Assembly (NCBI GenBank): GCA_024516155.1
Contig: JAJJXM010000004.1
Coordinates: 434,001 to 498,000, forward strand
Source of the DNA: Pyronema omphalodes
Taxonomy: Eukaryota > Ascomycota > Pezizomycetes > Pezizales > Pyronemataceae
Direction: 5' to 3'
DNA length: 64,000 bases
The notes beneath the pieces were generated by a model that saw only the letters and a program-made list of their open reading frames with translations, made no database searches and had not been told where the DNA came from. Below, one piece after another: positions 46,067-58,794 of the stretch. The translations under genes and the position numbers were made by a program. Every line of letters begins with the position of its first letter. The first letter of the stretch is position 1.

Positions 46067-46114
46067 GAAGAAAACAACTGATATCCTTGATCAAGGATAT
46101 CAGTTGTTTTCTTC
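46067..46114. repeat. 48-bp perfect palindrome
   Basis: The arm GAAGAAAACAACTGATATCC plus TTGA is followed immediately by its exact reverse complement, with the centre between 46090 and 46091 and no spacer. Each arm is the standard satellite word, so this is a head-to-head junction of two satellite units. Confidence 0.95.
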
Positions 46115-48589
46115 TTATGATATCCGTTTCCGTTCATTTCCTGTCTATACTGTCGTTTTCATCACCGTAGATACCATCGTGTCATTGTAGCTCTCCAAGG
46201 AAATCCGTTGTTTTCTTCGTAGATATTCATTTCCGTTCCTGTCCTGTCTATCCTGCCCATTCCTAGCTACCATGTCTATCCCGTCGTTTTCTTCCTATGT
46301 TATACGTTTCCGTTCCTGTCCTGTCTATCACTGTGTCATTGTAGCTCTCCAAGGATATACGTTGATTTCTTTCTATGACATCCGCGTAGATATTCAAGGA
46401 TATCACCGTAGCTCTCCAAGGATATCCGTTGTTTTCTTCCTATGATATCCGCATATCTGGTTTCTTTCTACGATATCTGTTGATTTCTTCAAGGATATCT
46501 ATGTGTGTAGATATTCGAGGATATCATCGTGTCATGATAGATATCCAAGGATATACATTTATTTCTTCCTATGATATCCGCGTAGCTCTTCAAGGATATA
46601 TGTTGATTTATTCCTACGATATCAATTGATTTCTTTCCATGATAGCCATTTCCGTTCCTGTCCTGTCTATGCTGTCTATTCCTAGCTATCCTGTCTATCC
46701 CGTCGTTTTCATCACTGTAGATATCACGGTTCACCGTGTCACGGTGGATATCCAAGGATATACGTTGATTTATTTTGGTGATATCCGTAGCTCTTCAAGG
46801 AAATACGTTTGCTAGATATACGTTGATTTATTCCAATGATATCCGCGTAGATATCCAAGGATATACGTTGTTTTATTCCTATGATATCCATTGTTTTCTT
46901 CCTATGATATCAGTTTCCGTTCCTGTCCTGTGCATTCCTAGCTACCCTGTCTACCCTGTCTATCCTGTCTATCCTGCCCATTCCTGTCTATTCCTGTCTA
47001 TTCCCAGCTGTGCTAGCTGTTCCTAGATATCATCATGTCATCGTATCACCGTATCCAATTCCTGAGTATCCGCTGTTTTCTTCGTAGATATCCGTTTTGG
47101 TTCCTGTCCTGTCTATCCTGCCCATTCCTAGCTATCCTGTCTATCATTTCTATCCTGTCTATTCTACTCATTCATGTCCTGTCTGTTCCTAGATATCACC
47201 GTGTCATTGTAGCTCTCCAAGGATGTCCATGGTTTTCTTCGTAGATATCCATTGTTTTCTTCGTAGATATCCGTTTCCATTTCCGTTCCTGTCCTGTCTA
47301 TCATTACATCACCATAGATATCACCGTAGATATTCGTTTCCGTTCCTGTCCTGTTCATCACCGTATCATGCTAGCTCTCCAAGGATATCCATTGTTTTCT
47401 TCCTATGATATCCGTTTCCGTTCATTTCCTGTCTATCCTGTCGTTTTCATCATCGTATATATCCATTTCCGTTTCAACTTTCTGCCCCTTCCTAGATATA
47501 CGGTTGCTATATATACGTTTCCTAGATATCTGTGTGTTAAATATCCATTTCCGTTTCTGTTTCTTGCATCTTTCTAGATATACGTTTGCTAAATACCCGT
47601 TTCCGTTGCTGTTTCTGATTTTTCCTAGATATCACCGTAGTTCTTCAAGGATACCCGTTGTTTTCTTCTTATGATATCCGTTTTCGTTCCTGTCCTGTCT
47701 ATCCTGCTCATTCATTCCTATCCTGTCTATCCTGCTCATTCCTGTCCTGTCTATTCCGTCGTTTTCTTCTTATGTTATACGTTTCCGTTCCTGTCCTGTC
47801 TATCATCATGACATAGTAGATATCCAAGGATATACGTTGATTCCTTGCTATGATATCCGTTGTTTTCTGGTTTCTTCCTATGATATCCGTTGATTTATTC
47901 CTATGATATCCGTAGCTCTTCAAGGATATACGTTGATTTCTTTCAATGAAATCCACGTATATATCCAAGGATATCCATTGTTTTCTTCGTAGATATCCGT
48001 TGTTTTCTTCCTATGATACCCATTTCCGTTCCTGTCATGTCTATCAATAAATGACCATAGATATCACCGTAGTTTCCACGTCATAACCTTACGGTTGGGA
48101 ACGTTTAAGAATTAATCAATCAATCAACAGATATTACCATAGATATCCGCTTCCGTTCCTGTCCTGTCCATCCTGTCCTAGCTGTCTTAGCTGTCCTGTC
48201 TATCCTACCCATCCCTAGCTGTCCTGTCTATCCTAGCTATCCTGCCCTTTCATGTCTATCCTGTCCATCCTGCCCTGTCTATTCCTAGATGTTCCTAGCT
48301 GTTCCTAGATATAATCCTGTCACCGTATCTCTCCAAGGATATCTGTGTGCTAGATATCCATTTCCGTTTCTGTTTCTTGCATCTCTCTAGATATCACCGT
48401 AGCTCTTCAAGGATATACGTTTGCTAGATATTCGTTGATTTATTCCTATGATATCCGTATCCGTTCATTTCCTGTCTATACTGTCGTTTTCATCACCGTA
48501 GATATCATCGTGTCGTCGTGTCATCATATCACCGTATCCTATCCTGCCCATTCCCATCAGCATCCCCATCATCCCCAGCAGCATCCCCA

Positions 48590-48690
48590 TCAGCAATCCC
48601 CAATCCCCAATCCCCAATCCCCAATCCCCAATCCCCAATCCCCAATCCCCAATCCCCAATCCCCAATCCCCAATCCCCAATCCCCAATCC
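48590..48690. repeat. (CCCCAAT)n array
   Basis: About fourteen perfect 7-bp copies, the reverse complement of the GGGGATT array at 26655-26768. A further short block of the same unit lies at 48792-48830. In between is a (CCCATCCCATAA)n-like patch with a direct repeat containing AGCCAAAAACCCATCCCATA (48747 and 48862). Confidence 0.93.
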
Positions 48691-48889
48691 TCATCTCATC
48701 CCATCCCATCCCATAACCCATCCCATAACCCATCCCATAACCCATAGCCAAAAACCCATCCCATAGCCATAACCCATCATCCCCATCCCATCCCAATCCC
48801 CAATCCCCAATCCCCAATCCCCAATCCCCCCCATAACCCATATCATCCCATCCCATCCCATAGCCAAAAACCCATCCCATAGCCATAAA

Positions 48890-50137
48890 CCCATATTATA
48901 GATTACGAAAGTTATAAAATGAAGATTACAGAATGAAGATTACAAATTACGAAAGTTATAAAATGAAGATTACAGGATGAAGATTACAGGATGAAGATTA
49001 TAATCATGGTATTTGATACTGGGATATGGGGATACTGGGATATGGGGATATGGGGATACTGGGATATGGGATATGGGATATGGAGGAGGGATATGGGATA
49101 TGGGATGGGATATGGGATATGGAGGAGGGATATGGGATACTGGGATATGGAGGAGGGATATGGGATATGGGATATGGGATATGGGATATGGGATATTGAA
49201 GAGGGAAGATATTGAAGATGAAGTAGATGAAGTAGATGAAGTAGAGATAAAGTAGATGAAGTAGATGAAGTAGAGAGATAAAGAAAGAGAAAGAAAAATA
49301 ACAAATTCAAAAGAAAGAAACAGAAAGATAAAGAAGAGATAAAGATGAGGAAGAAAGAAAGAGGAAAGATATTGAAGATGAAGTAGAGAAAAAGAAAGAA
49401 AGAGAAAGAAAGATGAGATAACGTAGAGATGAAGTAGAGAAAGTAGAGAGAAGGAAAAAGAAGTAAAATCAAAAGAAAGAGCAAGAAAGAAAAAGAGAGA
49501 GAGAAAGAGAAAATGCAAGAAAAGCAAAATCAAAAGAGAGAACAAGAGATAACTGTAATTCAGATAAGAAATCAATTAAATATCTACACAAATCAATTAA
49601 TATCTAAACAAATCGTCTCCAAATTCCTCCAGATCTTCCAAGCTCAAAGACGAAGAAAGAAAAAAAATCCAAGAAATCCAAGAAATCCAAGCAAAACTCG
49701 AAACAAAAAACACGAAATCCAAACAAGACTCAAAACTCAAAATCATAAGCAGAGATTCCATAAAGAAAAATACCGGAACAAACACAAGGCACTTTCACGA
49801 AAGCAGGAGCAGAGTTTCTTATGTCAAAGGCATCAAAAGTTTCCAGTTCCAAAAAAATAAAACTAAAAAGAGGGAACGACGAAAGATAAAAGATAAAAAT
49901 AAAAAATAAAATAAATAAAATAATCAACCCATGCCTACAAAAAACCTAAACAACACTCAAGCACTAAAACTAAACACTCAAACACTTAAAACCAAACACT
50001 AAAACAGCAGCAAAAATAAGAACGCCCACCAACTCCCGTCGAAAAAAACAAATTCCAACTCCCTTTTTCCCGATATTCACAGCTTTTACCAATTATGTTT
50101 TTCCTTTGTTTTTTTCCCTTCCTTCAACACCGTTCCT
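48890..50137. other. Repeat-rich, purine-rich intergenic DNA
   Basis: Contains GAAGATTACA repeats (48920-49000), a GGGATATG array (49013-49198), (GAAGTAGAT)n (49212-49275) and a long A/G-rich tract (49280-49540). No gene accepted. Long frames on either strand here are repeat-driven. Confidence 0.6.
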
Positions 50138-51807
50138 TTAATAATGACAAAGACCACCGACATCATCATTTTCCCAATCACCAGCCATTCCCACTCCAAT
50201 TCTAGAAGCAGCCGGCATATCTTCAAAGTCATTAACCTTGCAAGATCGCACGGCAAATCCATTGATTGGACTTGACGATCTAGGGGTAGAACCGGGAGTA
50301 GAAAGTGGTGTGATATTCCTTGATCGTGCTTGGTAGCTCTCAAACTTACTACTAGTCTTTGACCATGCACCTGTTGCCGGTTCCATGGTTTCGTCTCGGG
50401 ACTGTTTTAAGAATGGCATAAGCTTGGTTCCGCCGGTACCCTTTAGACCCTTCTTTGCTGCCTCGCCCTTGGCAAGTCCAAGTGGGTTTCCGGGGATGTC
50501 GTGAACAGGATTTACAGGAGAAGTGGCAGAAGCTGCAGAAGACATGCGACGCTTCGACTCCTGACTCATAATAATGATATAGCGAGAAACGATCTGTAAG
50601 TGCTTATCGCGGAAGGAAGATAGTGCCCGTAGGCATTCATCGTATGCGGTGGTTAGAGTCGGATCTTCTGGATTGGCTTCGACATAATCGCGGATGTTGG
50701 CAACACTGGCAAGGTGCTCCAAAAAGCGTCTGTGCGGACCTGGCATGTATGATCTCATTTCCTGCATGTTGTTAGCTGCGTTTTCTTTGCCGCGTCAAGC
50801 CGAGAGGATCCTAGTAAATCACGAACCTCGATGAAGTTATGTCTAGGCGGAGGTAACGGATGTCCTTGATCGACCTTAATCGGCGGCTCATCTTTTTTAA
50901 CTCCGGTTGGACGGTGCTGAACTCCCAATGCAATATCGAAAAACTGAATAAGGGAACTCTGTGCATTGCTGCCACCTGCGTATTGTCGGTATTCTTCGTT
51001 ACCAGTGCCAGTCTCAAATAAAACTCCATTTGGCAGTCCTGCTTCCGCCATGTTCTTAGAGCCGGCTAGCAGCGGGCGAATGCGGAAATAGAAGGCATGG
51101 GGTGTGCATTGCTCTGTCATACGGCCAAGGAGCTCCCGGAGGTCCATAATCCTTTCTGCGAATATAGTGAGGCACTCTGAAACGGTCAAGCTGTCACCTT
51201 GTCGTGCTGCTTTCATGGCCTCCAGCATCAAAGGAATAGTTGGAGCTCCCCGAGCTTCAATAGCTACCGATATTAGGTAAAACCAAGACTCATCCATGAG
51301 GCCTGTAAAAGTAACATGGGTCATGAGGTTTTCCACCAAATCAATTGGGCCGGCCGGGTAAATTGGTTTGTAGTTCCAGAGACAACATGCTGCATAGGTA
51401 ACCACCGGAGGAATGTCGAGGTGATTGGAAACTTTGAGAAAGGGAATTGAAAGGCATTTAGGAACTCTCTGTAGAATTTTAGTACTGCTCATCTAAACTT
51501 TTTGACAAAGACTAACCTCCTGTGCTGGCTCCATTCCCCAAACATATGCGTTTACCATAAAACCTAGCACCAAGTATGCTCGCCGCCATTCTGCCTCCGT
51601 TCGTAGTCTTGATGTTGATAATAGTGGGAGATCCTCAATGACCCGTCTAATCTTCTTGGAGCTGATCAAGTTGTGAAGGTCTCCTGCTATTTCTTCCCAG
51701 GACTCGTAGTATGGATCTGGTAACCGTGAGAGGGGTGCCTCGGAGGGCAAGAATCCGTTTTCTGGCGAGACCTGGTAGTCCTCGGGTCTGGGTATAGGTG
51801 GAATCAT
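50138..51807 (-). CDS. BNA2: Indoleamine 2,3-dioxygenase
   Basis: IDO is a cytosolic haem enzyme that opens the tryptophan ring to N-formylkynurenine, the first step of kynurenine/NAD synthesis. Three exons are read: 51807-51517, 51468-50827 and 50761-50138 (introns 48 and 65 nt), giving 518 residues. Family blocks visible are LPDPYYESWEEIA, AYVWGMEPAQE, VPKCLSIPFLKVSNHLDIPPV, MDESWFYLISVAIEARGAP and QSSLIQFFDIALGV. After the second junction comes FIEEMRSYMPGPHRRFLEHL, which confirms the splice. The proximal haem ligand is H365 in RDKHLQIVSRYI, and the KGTGGT substrate/propionate loop follows. A C-terminal extension of about 95 residues rich in Ser/Pro/Thr is unremarkable for fungi. Ascomycetes often have several IDO paralogues, so the BNA2 label is approximate. 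Confidence 0.95.
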
Positions 51808-54800
51808 TGCGTGCAGTTAAGTTGCTAGCGACCGTTAAGGATACTGCTGCTGGTTTCGAAAGTTGTACGTTTATGGAACACCGCTAGAAGGGTGGCGAAT
51901 GGCGGGTAGTGAATAAGACTTTTTTTTTTCCCCGGAATATTCGAATAGTGAAAATCTTTAAAGATTGATATGATAATAAAATGTAATTTTTTACATCAAA
52001 CGACAGTTGAGAAAAGGGTGGAGGGTGGTGTAATATAAACCGAAGAAGCGAGTCGGTGGGGGGGAGGAGCACGCGATGAGTAAATGAAGCCCCGCTGATA
52101 AATCCGAGGCAGCGAGCCAAAGTAGTGTCCGTCAAGAGAGCTGCAAGTGCTATGTATGCGGAGGAGGGCACCTTGTCAGCCGGCTTTGATGTAGCGCTTT
52201 GAGGGGGAGGAGGGAGGGGGGGGGGGGTAGGTAGGTGGGTAGGTAGGTGGGTAGGTAGGTGGGTAGGTAGGTGATTAGAGGATGGAACCAGCAGGGAGGG
52301 AGGAGGAGGGGGGAGGGGGGAGGGGAGAGAAGGAGGGGAACTGCATGTTGACTGGCTTTGGCGGAAGAGAAGACATAGCGGGATCGGAGGTGCCGCGAAA
52401 TTCTTCGGCGGCGTCAAATTTTGTTTCATGCAAAAAATTGGAGTCGGAGCCGAGAGACGCTTAGCGGGGTGGAGATTAATAGATCCCGATCGGTCATGAC
52501 GAAGAGACATGACAAAGCCGATTTAGAACGATATGTCTCAAAATTATCCTTGCTACGAAATACATCAAAAAAAATTATTATACGGTGCTCATCAATCATA
52601 TGGCTCCAAGACATATACCCGGAGCCGCGTGAGACTGTAGGACCTGTCGATGCCCCAGGGTTCCTGCAGTGACCGTATGTATGTAGCGTAGCACCCTTGT
52701 GTATCATGTACACCACCATATTAGACAAAACAAGACCGGCGATCTGGTGGGGTGAGAAATCAGCATCAAGTGGGAATGGTCTTTTCATTAGAATGATGTA
52801 TTTAGTATGTTTTTATATGTATGTAGGAATTTGAAGCGTGTCACATCCGTCACATCTCGCATCAAGATCGAAAAGAAAAAAATAATCATCCGAAAATTGT
52901 ATGTACGTACGTATGTTTCGTTATTGTATCCGGGCACATCACATCATCCTCCCGGGGGTAGATCGTAAAATGTCGACCTAGCTGTCTCTCTCACCTTCTG
53001 TCTCGGGATTCTTCGGGGACTTCGGAAAGTCAGATATCGTTCGAGACGACTTTCCATGCCCAACAGCGTATCAAACCGCCCTCAACAAGTCGAGAGAAAG
53101 CCTATCTCCAAGTTGAGATGCGGTCTGGGCTGGGATTGCGGGATCTCCGCAAATTTTCTCGCTTCTGTTGTGGCGAGTGAGAGTCAGGCAACATGCCAGA
53201 ATCAAACAGACGTCTTCAAGAACCTTCCGAGAAAGAGCCAGCGCAGAAACGGATGAAAAATTTCGCAACCCCACTCATCTAACCCCGCCACCAGGAAACG
53301 TGAATTCCAAGACAAACCATCCCACCAAATTTCAGACGCGGTGCCACTTAGCCGCGTGAGGCACACCTGAAAGTGGCGTCCAATCTTTGGCCATGCTGAC
53401 TCAGGTGGCGCGCTAAGATGGATCTCATCTTATCATGCGAACCAAGACATATCGATCTGGTCGCCACGCGGCGACTTTAACTGCTAAGACTGATGGAAGA
53501 TGTCGAAATGACACGAACCCTCCACTTTTTATATTCTCACTTTATTTTACAAATTTTATACACAAGCCTCACACTCATCTAGCGTCACCTCAGGATACGA
53601 TGCAGCTATCACAACTATTACTATGGAAGCGTATGGTGGTTCGGCCGGCGTGAAAGACGGCGGCTGTCCGATGCCCGTCATGGCTGAGTCTCATCCCCGG
53701 TTTTGAATCCCACGGCCTTGGAAAGCTCCCGCCACTAGCGACCAACTAGATCTCCTCATGGAAGTTTCTCTGCATTCTACGCTGATCGTTCGGGGTAGCC
53801 CGAGATCTCATTACATTACAAGGCTGCCTGCCCTGTTGGAAACAGCCAAAGTTACTTCAGCATCTGTCGGAACCGTTCCGTGGCACGCTATTTAGTAACA
53901 AGTGTGTCAACCCCCTGGGATAAAGCCTTATAAGGCTGTGTTCAAGACCATGCGGACCATTCGGGAATTTAGAACTGGATCAGAATGGGTACACAGCCAT
54001 AAACTTGTGCCACCAACAGCGTTCTTTCCAGAACCAGGCGGCGTTCTGAGTCGTGACAACGAATTCCATAGGAAAAACATCACCATTTTCATCCGCAGTC
54101 GGACCAATAGGGGGCTGTTTTCATTCCACAAGCCTCGTAACTATTAGGAATTCTGGCTTAAACACGGACGTATTGCCAGCTTCAATGATGTTCATTGCCG
54201 GTTGATTGAGGAACTCGTCTCTAGTACGCTTTGTCCTCCAGAACAAACAGGTTATTTGTCCAGAATCAAATCACATCATCTTTGAATCCACGCCTCGTGG
54301 ATTTGAAAAGACACGATTAGACGTTGCATAAAGGAGACTTTGTTTACATGGGAAACTACATATCTGAGATGATTCGTGGCTTGAGTGGCTGTCCGTCAGG
54401 ATTTCAAACATCTATTGTGGGGGATTATGGTCCATGTTGAAAGAAAATTCAAAAGATCCTATTGGACACTTTCCTTTGTTTGATGAGCACGAGATGGAAC
54501 GGATCCGACTTATTTACGATATCAAAACCACTAGTCGGGCATCGGCCTCCGCCCCCAAAAATCTGCGGAGACGAGTCGACCGCGTGGTGTTAGCTTGATA
54601 CTTGAGAACATCAAATCCAAGTGAAACATCTGGGATATTTTCAATGCGCTGAATTAACGAGAGGACGTCTGTGGCGTCTCTGTCGTTTATCGCCTATGCT
54701 CATGGAGCTGGTCACATGTACCAGTGATATTTCTATACCCTGCACTTGCAGCTTGCCCCACGTTTGCCCATTGCACCTGGACAACGCACACATCATCTAA

Positions 54801-54830
54801 CACAGCTACATACAGTGAACTCTTACAGAG
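51808..54830. other. Intergenic region
   Basis: About 3 kb. Near 52200-52330 are G runs and the GGTAGGTAGGTG array. From 52900 to 54800 the composition is balanced but no frame reads as a protein. It might include decayed mobile DNA, but I found no terminal repeats. Confidence 0.4.
52227..52272. repeat. (GGTAGGTAGGTG)n dodecamer repeat
   Basis: Nearly four copies, preceded by a G run at 52216-52227. Confidence 0.9.
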
Positions 54831-56506
54831 ATGAGCATTACACCACCAGCAACACCATCTGTTTATCGTAGAAACCGGCGACGGTCGATGTCGAGGTAAT
54901 ATTCCAGCTCTACTTTCATACCATAACTCACCTCAGCCCTAGGCGCCGTCGAACCGACGCCGATGTTTTCGCTTTTCTAGACGACTCGGCACCCGAACCG
55001 GCGCCGTATTCCCCGCACTATTCTCCGCCGCAATACGAATATCCACTTGCGCCAGAATACCCAAGCTACGACTCTCCGCCGACATACTCCCAGCAAAGCC
55101 AACAACTCCCGGATTTGGAATATAATCCATGGGATAGGGATACACAACCCACCGAGCCTGTGCGTCATCGACGACCCCGCTCTTTATCCCGGCCCCGCGC
55201 GGAATCCCGTGCCAGATCTCGCGCCGGACCCGCTTATCATGGGCGCCGCAACTCTGCCTCGGACCATGAATCTTCCTCTGACAACGATGATGAGACCGAT
55301 GATAGCAACCATAGAAATTATTATGTAGCTGGATCTCAAGAGTCCCGCGCCAGGTCGCGCTCAAGACTCGCTTATCGTGAGCGCAATCGCTCTGTCTCAA
55401 GGCCAAGACATGAATCTTACTCCGATAATGATGATGAAGCGGATCACAATGACCGTGGAAATTCCCAGACTGTGGAATCTCAAAATAGTGGGTACTATGA
55501 GTATCCTGATCCGCCAACCTTCACGAAGACTATGGAACCAGCTTCTGCTCCAGCTCCTGTCCCAACCGCTGAATCCAAAGCCGCAAAAGAGAAGGAAGAG
55601 GCCTCTGCCGCTACCGCTGCCGCCGCTGCATCTGGCGGCGGAGGAATCCTAGGTTGGCTCTGGGGTGGTGGCAAGAAACCCACTCCCGCAGAAGAAGCCG
55701 CCAAGGAAGCAGCCAAGGCAAAAGCCGACGCCGAAGCCGCCGAAGAAGCCGCCAAAGCCGCAGCCGCAAAAGCCAAAGAACTAGAACAAAAAGAACGAGA
55801 AGAGAAAGAACAAGCAGTTTTCGAAGCAGAACGTCGTCTCCGAGAACTAGAACAGCAAGAACGACAAGAAAAAGAAGAAATCCTCCATAAAGCAGAACAG
55901 AGGCTTAGACAACTCTCACAATCATCTTTACCCCCTCCTCGCTCCCGTAGTTTGGCTAGACGGAAATCTTCCAACGAAATCATAAAAGATCATCCTTCTT
56001 CTTCTTCTTCTGAGAAAAATCTAGTTTTATCACCCGAGGATCTGGAACCTACAAAACAACCCATAATACCACCCCCCACAAGCTCCAGTAAAATCCTCTC
56101 CCTCCTCTCCTCCATCACCCCTCAACCCATCGAAGACCCCCCTCCACAACTCTCCCAGGAAGCTTTAGATACAATGGTATCCTATCTCTACACCTACATG
56201 ACACATCTCCGGGATCTTCGGTGTCCTGTTAAATCTAGGAAACATCAAAAAGCAGCATATCAACTAATGGAAAATATGAGTCTTGAAGCGGCCCATGGTT
56301 TGTTTTTGTACTTGGTTGCCATTAAAAGAACGCCGGATATGAGGATTCGAGTTGAGGTGGAAATGTTGAGGAGGTATTCTAGGGGCGATCCGGAGACGGA
56401 GAACTTGATTGTGGACGGCTTGGCGAAGGTCCTGACTGGTTTGGCGGGGACTTTGGGGGGGAGTGTGGTGGTGCCGGGGGGCTGGGTAGGCGATGGGGAT
56501 GAGTAG
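54831..56506 (+). CDS. Uncharacterised Arg/Ser-rich, coiled-coil protein with helical C-terminal domain
   Basis: Two exons, 54831-54895 and 54937-56506, flank a very short 41-nt intron (GTAATA...CTCAG), giving 544 residues. The start MSITPPATPSVYRRNRRRSMS was chosen because it joins in frame to the long exon. Order along the protein: a basic RRNRRRS/PRRRRTD patch, a Tyr/Pro-rich stretch, RSLSRPRAESRARSR SR-like repeats alternating with acidic SDNDDE, and an Ala-rich segment. Then come GGGGILGWLWGGGKK and a long Ala/Glu/Lys/Gln coiled coil (about 195-275). After a Ser/Pro linker, a compact C-terminal helical domain of about 110 residues begins near LSQEALDTMVSYLYTYM. It has no signal peptide. 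I do not recognise the family. Confidence 0.75.
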
Positions 56507-56679
56507 ATGGGTGCGGGATGGGGATGAGTAGATGCGGGATGGGGATGGGATGAGTAGATGGGGATGGGGATGGGGATGGGGATGAGTAGGTAAACGATTT
56601 GGTGAAGAAATGTAGGAATGTAGGAATTTATGAATTTATGAATTTATGAATTTATGAATTTATGAATTTAGGAACCCAT

Positions 56680-56772
56680 TAAACTTACTAAACTTACTCA
56701 ACTTACCCAAGCTACTAAACTTACTAAACTTACTAAACTTACTCAACTTACTAAACTTACTAAACTTACTCA
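56680..56772. repeat. (ACTTACTAA)n repeat
   Basis: Imperfect 9-bp units (AAACTTACT/CAACTTACT). Confidence 0.88.
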
Positions 56773-56805
56773 ACACAACACAACACCACAAAGCCAGGAA
56801 AGAAT

Positions 56806-56887
56806 AAAACAGAAAACAGAAAACAGAAAAACAGAAAACAGAAAAACAGAAAACAGAAAACAGAAAACAGAAAACAGAAAACAGAAA
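56806..56887. repeat. ACAGAAA/ACAGAAAA minisatellite
   Basis: About eleven units mixing 7- and 8-bp lengths, the same length polymorphism as the array at 15888-16259. Confidence 0.9.
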
Positions 56888-57120
56888 TGAATTATGATAA
56901 CTGAAATATCTGGTATAGGGGATTGTTTTATGTAAAATTGTAAATCATATATAGCTATTTTTACTTTCTATTTCTATTTCCTTTTTTGGGAGGGGGGGGG
57001 GGGGTTCATTTTGGTTTCGTTTTGATTGGTTTCGTAGGAAAAAGATGCTTTGGTTATGAATCAATAACTCCGAATGAATAAATGATATCAATGACAATGA
57101 CATGATGTTATATATACCTC

Positions 57121-57342
57121 TTTTTTTCCTCCCCCCCCCCCCCCCCCCTTTCCTTTCCTTTTCCTTTTCCTTTTCCTTTTCCTTTCCTTTTCCTTTTCCT
57201 TTTCCTTTCCTTTCCTTTTCCTTTTCCTTTTCCTTTTCCTTTTCCTTTTCCTTTCCTTTTCCTTTTCCTTTTCCTTTTCCTTTTCCTTTTCCTTTTCCTT
57301 TTCCTTTTCCTTTTCCTTTTCCTTTTCCTTTTCCTTTTCCTT
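57121..57342. repeat. Polypyrimidine tract: poly-C then (CCTTTT)n
   Basis: A T run and about 17 cytosines are followed by some 190 bp of CCTTTT/CCTTT units without a single purine on the plus strand. It leaves all frames open (poly-GK or poly-KEKE on the minus strand), which are artefacts. Confidence 0.95.
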
Positions 57343-57844
57343 CGATGCCACAAACGATGCCACATAGCCCTTCCTGCCTTCTTTGTGAATGGGCCATGAT
57401 ATTTATCATGTCGAAAGAAATAATGTATGATAACATTCCCTAAACTCTAAACTCTAAGCATTCTCTAAACTCTAACCTGGGTCCTGAAGTATAATCAAAT
57501 CATGAAGTATAACCTGAAGTATAATCAAATCATGAAGTATAATCAAATCATGAAAACCATGAAAACCATGAAAATCATGACAATACCGTGAAAATACTGA
57601 AAATCATGAAAATCATGATAATCATGATAATACTGAAAACACCATGAAACACCATGAAAACACCATGAAACACCGTGAGACACCATGAAACACCATGAAA
57701 CACCATAAACCTATTATCAAAACACAAAAAAGGAATCTATAAACCTATCATCAAAACACCATAAACCTATCATCAAAACACAAAACACAAAAAAGAAAAA
57801 AGGAATCCATAAAGCGGTAAAGCTGTAATTCACTGTTTGGTATA

Positions 57845-58003
57845 GTCCTTCAAATCCTTCATATCCTTCATATCCTTCATATCCTTCATATCCTTCATAT
57901 CCTTCATATCCTTCAAATCCTTCAAATCCTTCAAATCCTTCAAATCCGTCAAATCCTTCATATCCTTCATATCCTTCATATCCTTCATATCCTTCATATC
58001 CTG
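57845..58003. repeat. (CATATCCTT)n / (CAAATCCTT)n repeat
   Basis: About seventeen copies of a 9-bp unit TCCTTCATA, with a central block where CATA becomes CAAA. Confidence 0.92.
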
Positions 58004-58037
58004 AAAATATTGTCTTATAAGGTCCGACCTGGAGCTT

Positions 58038-58072
58038 GTATGGTATGGTATGGTATGGTATGGTATGGTATG
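58038..58072. repeat. (ATGGT)n pentamer repeat
   Basis: Seven copies of TATGG/ATGGT. Confidence 0.9.
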
Positions 58073-58794
58073 CGTCCTACCGGCTTATTTCTATATTTTC
58101 TATATATCTGCTGTCCCGTTCTTGGGGACCGTGGGGGGCTGTGGGGCAGTGGCCCTGTGGGGCTGTGGGGCTATGGGGACTATGGGGATGATAGGGACTA
58201 TGGGATTATGGGGCTATGGGGCTATGGGACTATGGGGTACTATGGGGATTATGGGGATGATAGAGACTATGGGACTATGGGGCCGTGAGGCCGTGGGGCT
58301 ATGGTGCCGTGGGATACTATGGGGATGATAGACGATCACGAAATGGCACTCGTATTGGCGGGTTTTCATGATGGCTTGGGGGGGTTTTGGGGGTTTTGGG
58401 GTTTGTTGAATATGGGGAAATGGGGAAGAAAGGAAATGAAAAAAAGTATGCTATGATAATGAAGAATAATGAAGAATAATGCTCCCTCCTCCTCCCTCCC
58501 TCTCCCTCCCCCTGCCTCCCTCTCCCACCCCCTCCCACCCCCCAATCCGCCACCTACCCCCCAATCCCCACCTACCCCCCAATCCCCACCTACTCCCCAA
58601 TCCCCAAATCAAAAAAGCGAAGTAGATATCATAGAATTTGTGATTCCATACCCCCCCCCCCCACACACACACATAAAATGTCCACTGTTGTAAAATCCGT
58701 TAATCCGTTAATCTGTTACTTCACTGTTTTTGTGGTTTTGAGGTTTTGTGATTGAAAACTGGAAATTAGTAGTGCTGGGTGATAGGTAATAGTT

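Larger units (their letters stand above)
43680..48540. repeat. Degenerate GATATC-rich satellite with higher-order duplications
   Basis: Nearly 5 kb built from a few recurring words: CAAGGATATACGTTGATTTC, TTCCTATGATATCCG, CCGTTCCTGTCCTGTCTATC and ATATCACCGTAGCTC. Long blocks recur almost unchanged. About 210 bp starting near 44500 recurs near 47643, and a segment with CACGTCATAACCTTACGGTT occurs near 45190 and 48070. All reading frames within are interrupted or repeat-like. A non-satellite island occupies about 45432-46066. Confidence 0.88.

Noticed and set aside
48970..49575. Long Phe/Leu/Ser/Tyr-rich minus-strand frames
   Set aside because: They lie in purine-rich simple repeats with no domain or splice logic.
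55495..55983. Ala/Ser-rich minus-strand frame
   Set aside because: Shadow of the Ala/Glu/Lys coiled coil on the plus strand.
57088..57436. Poly-KG and KEKE frames
   Set aside because: Artefacts of the CCTTTT tract.
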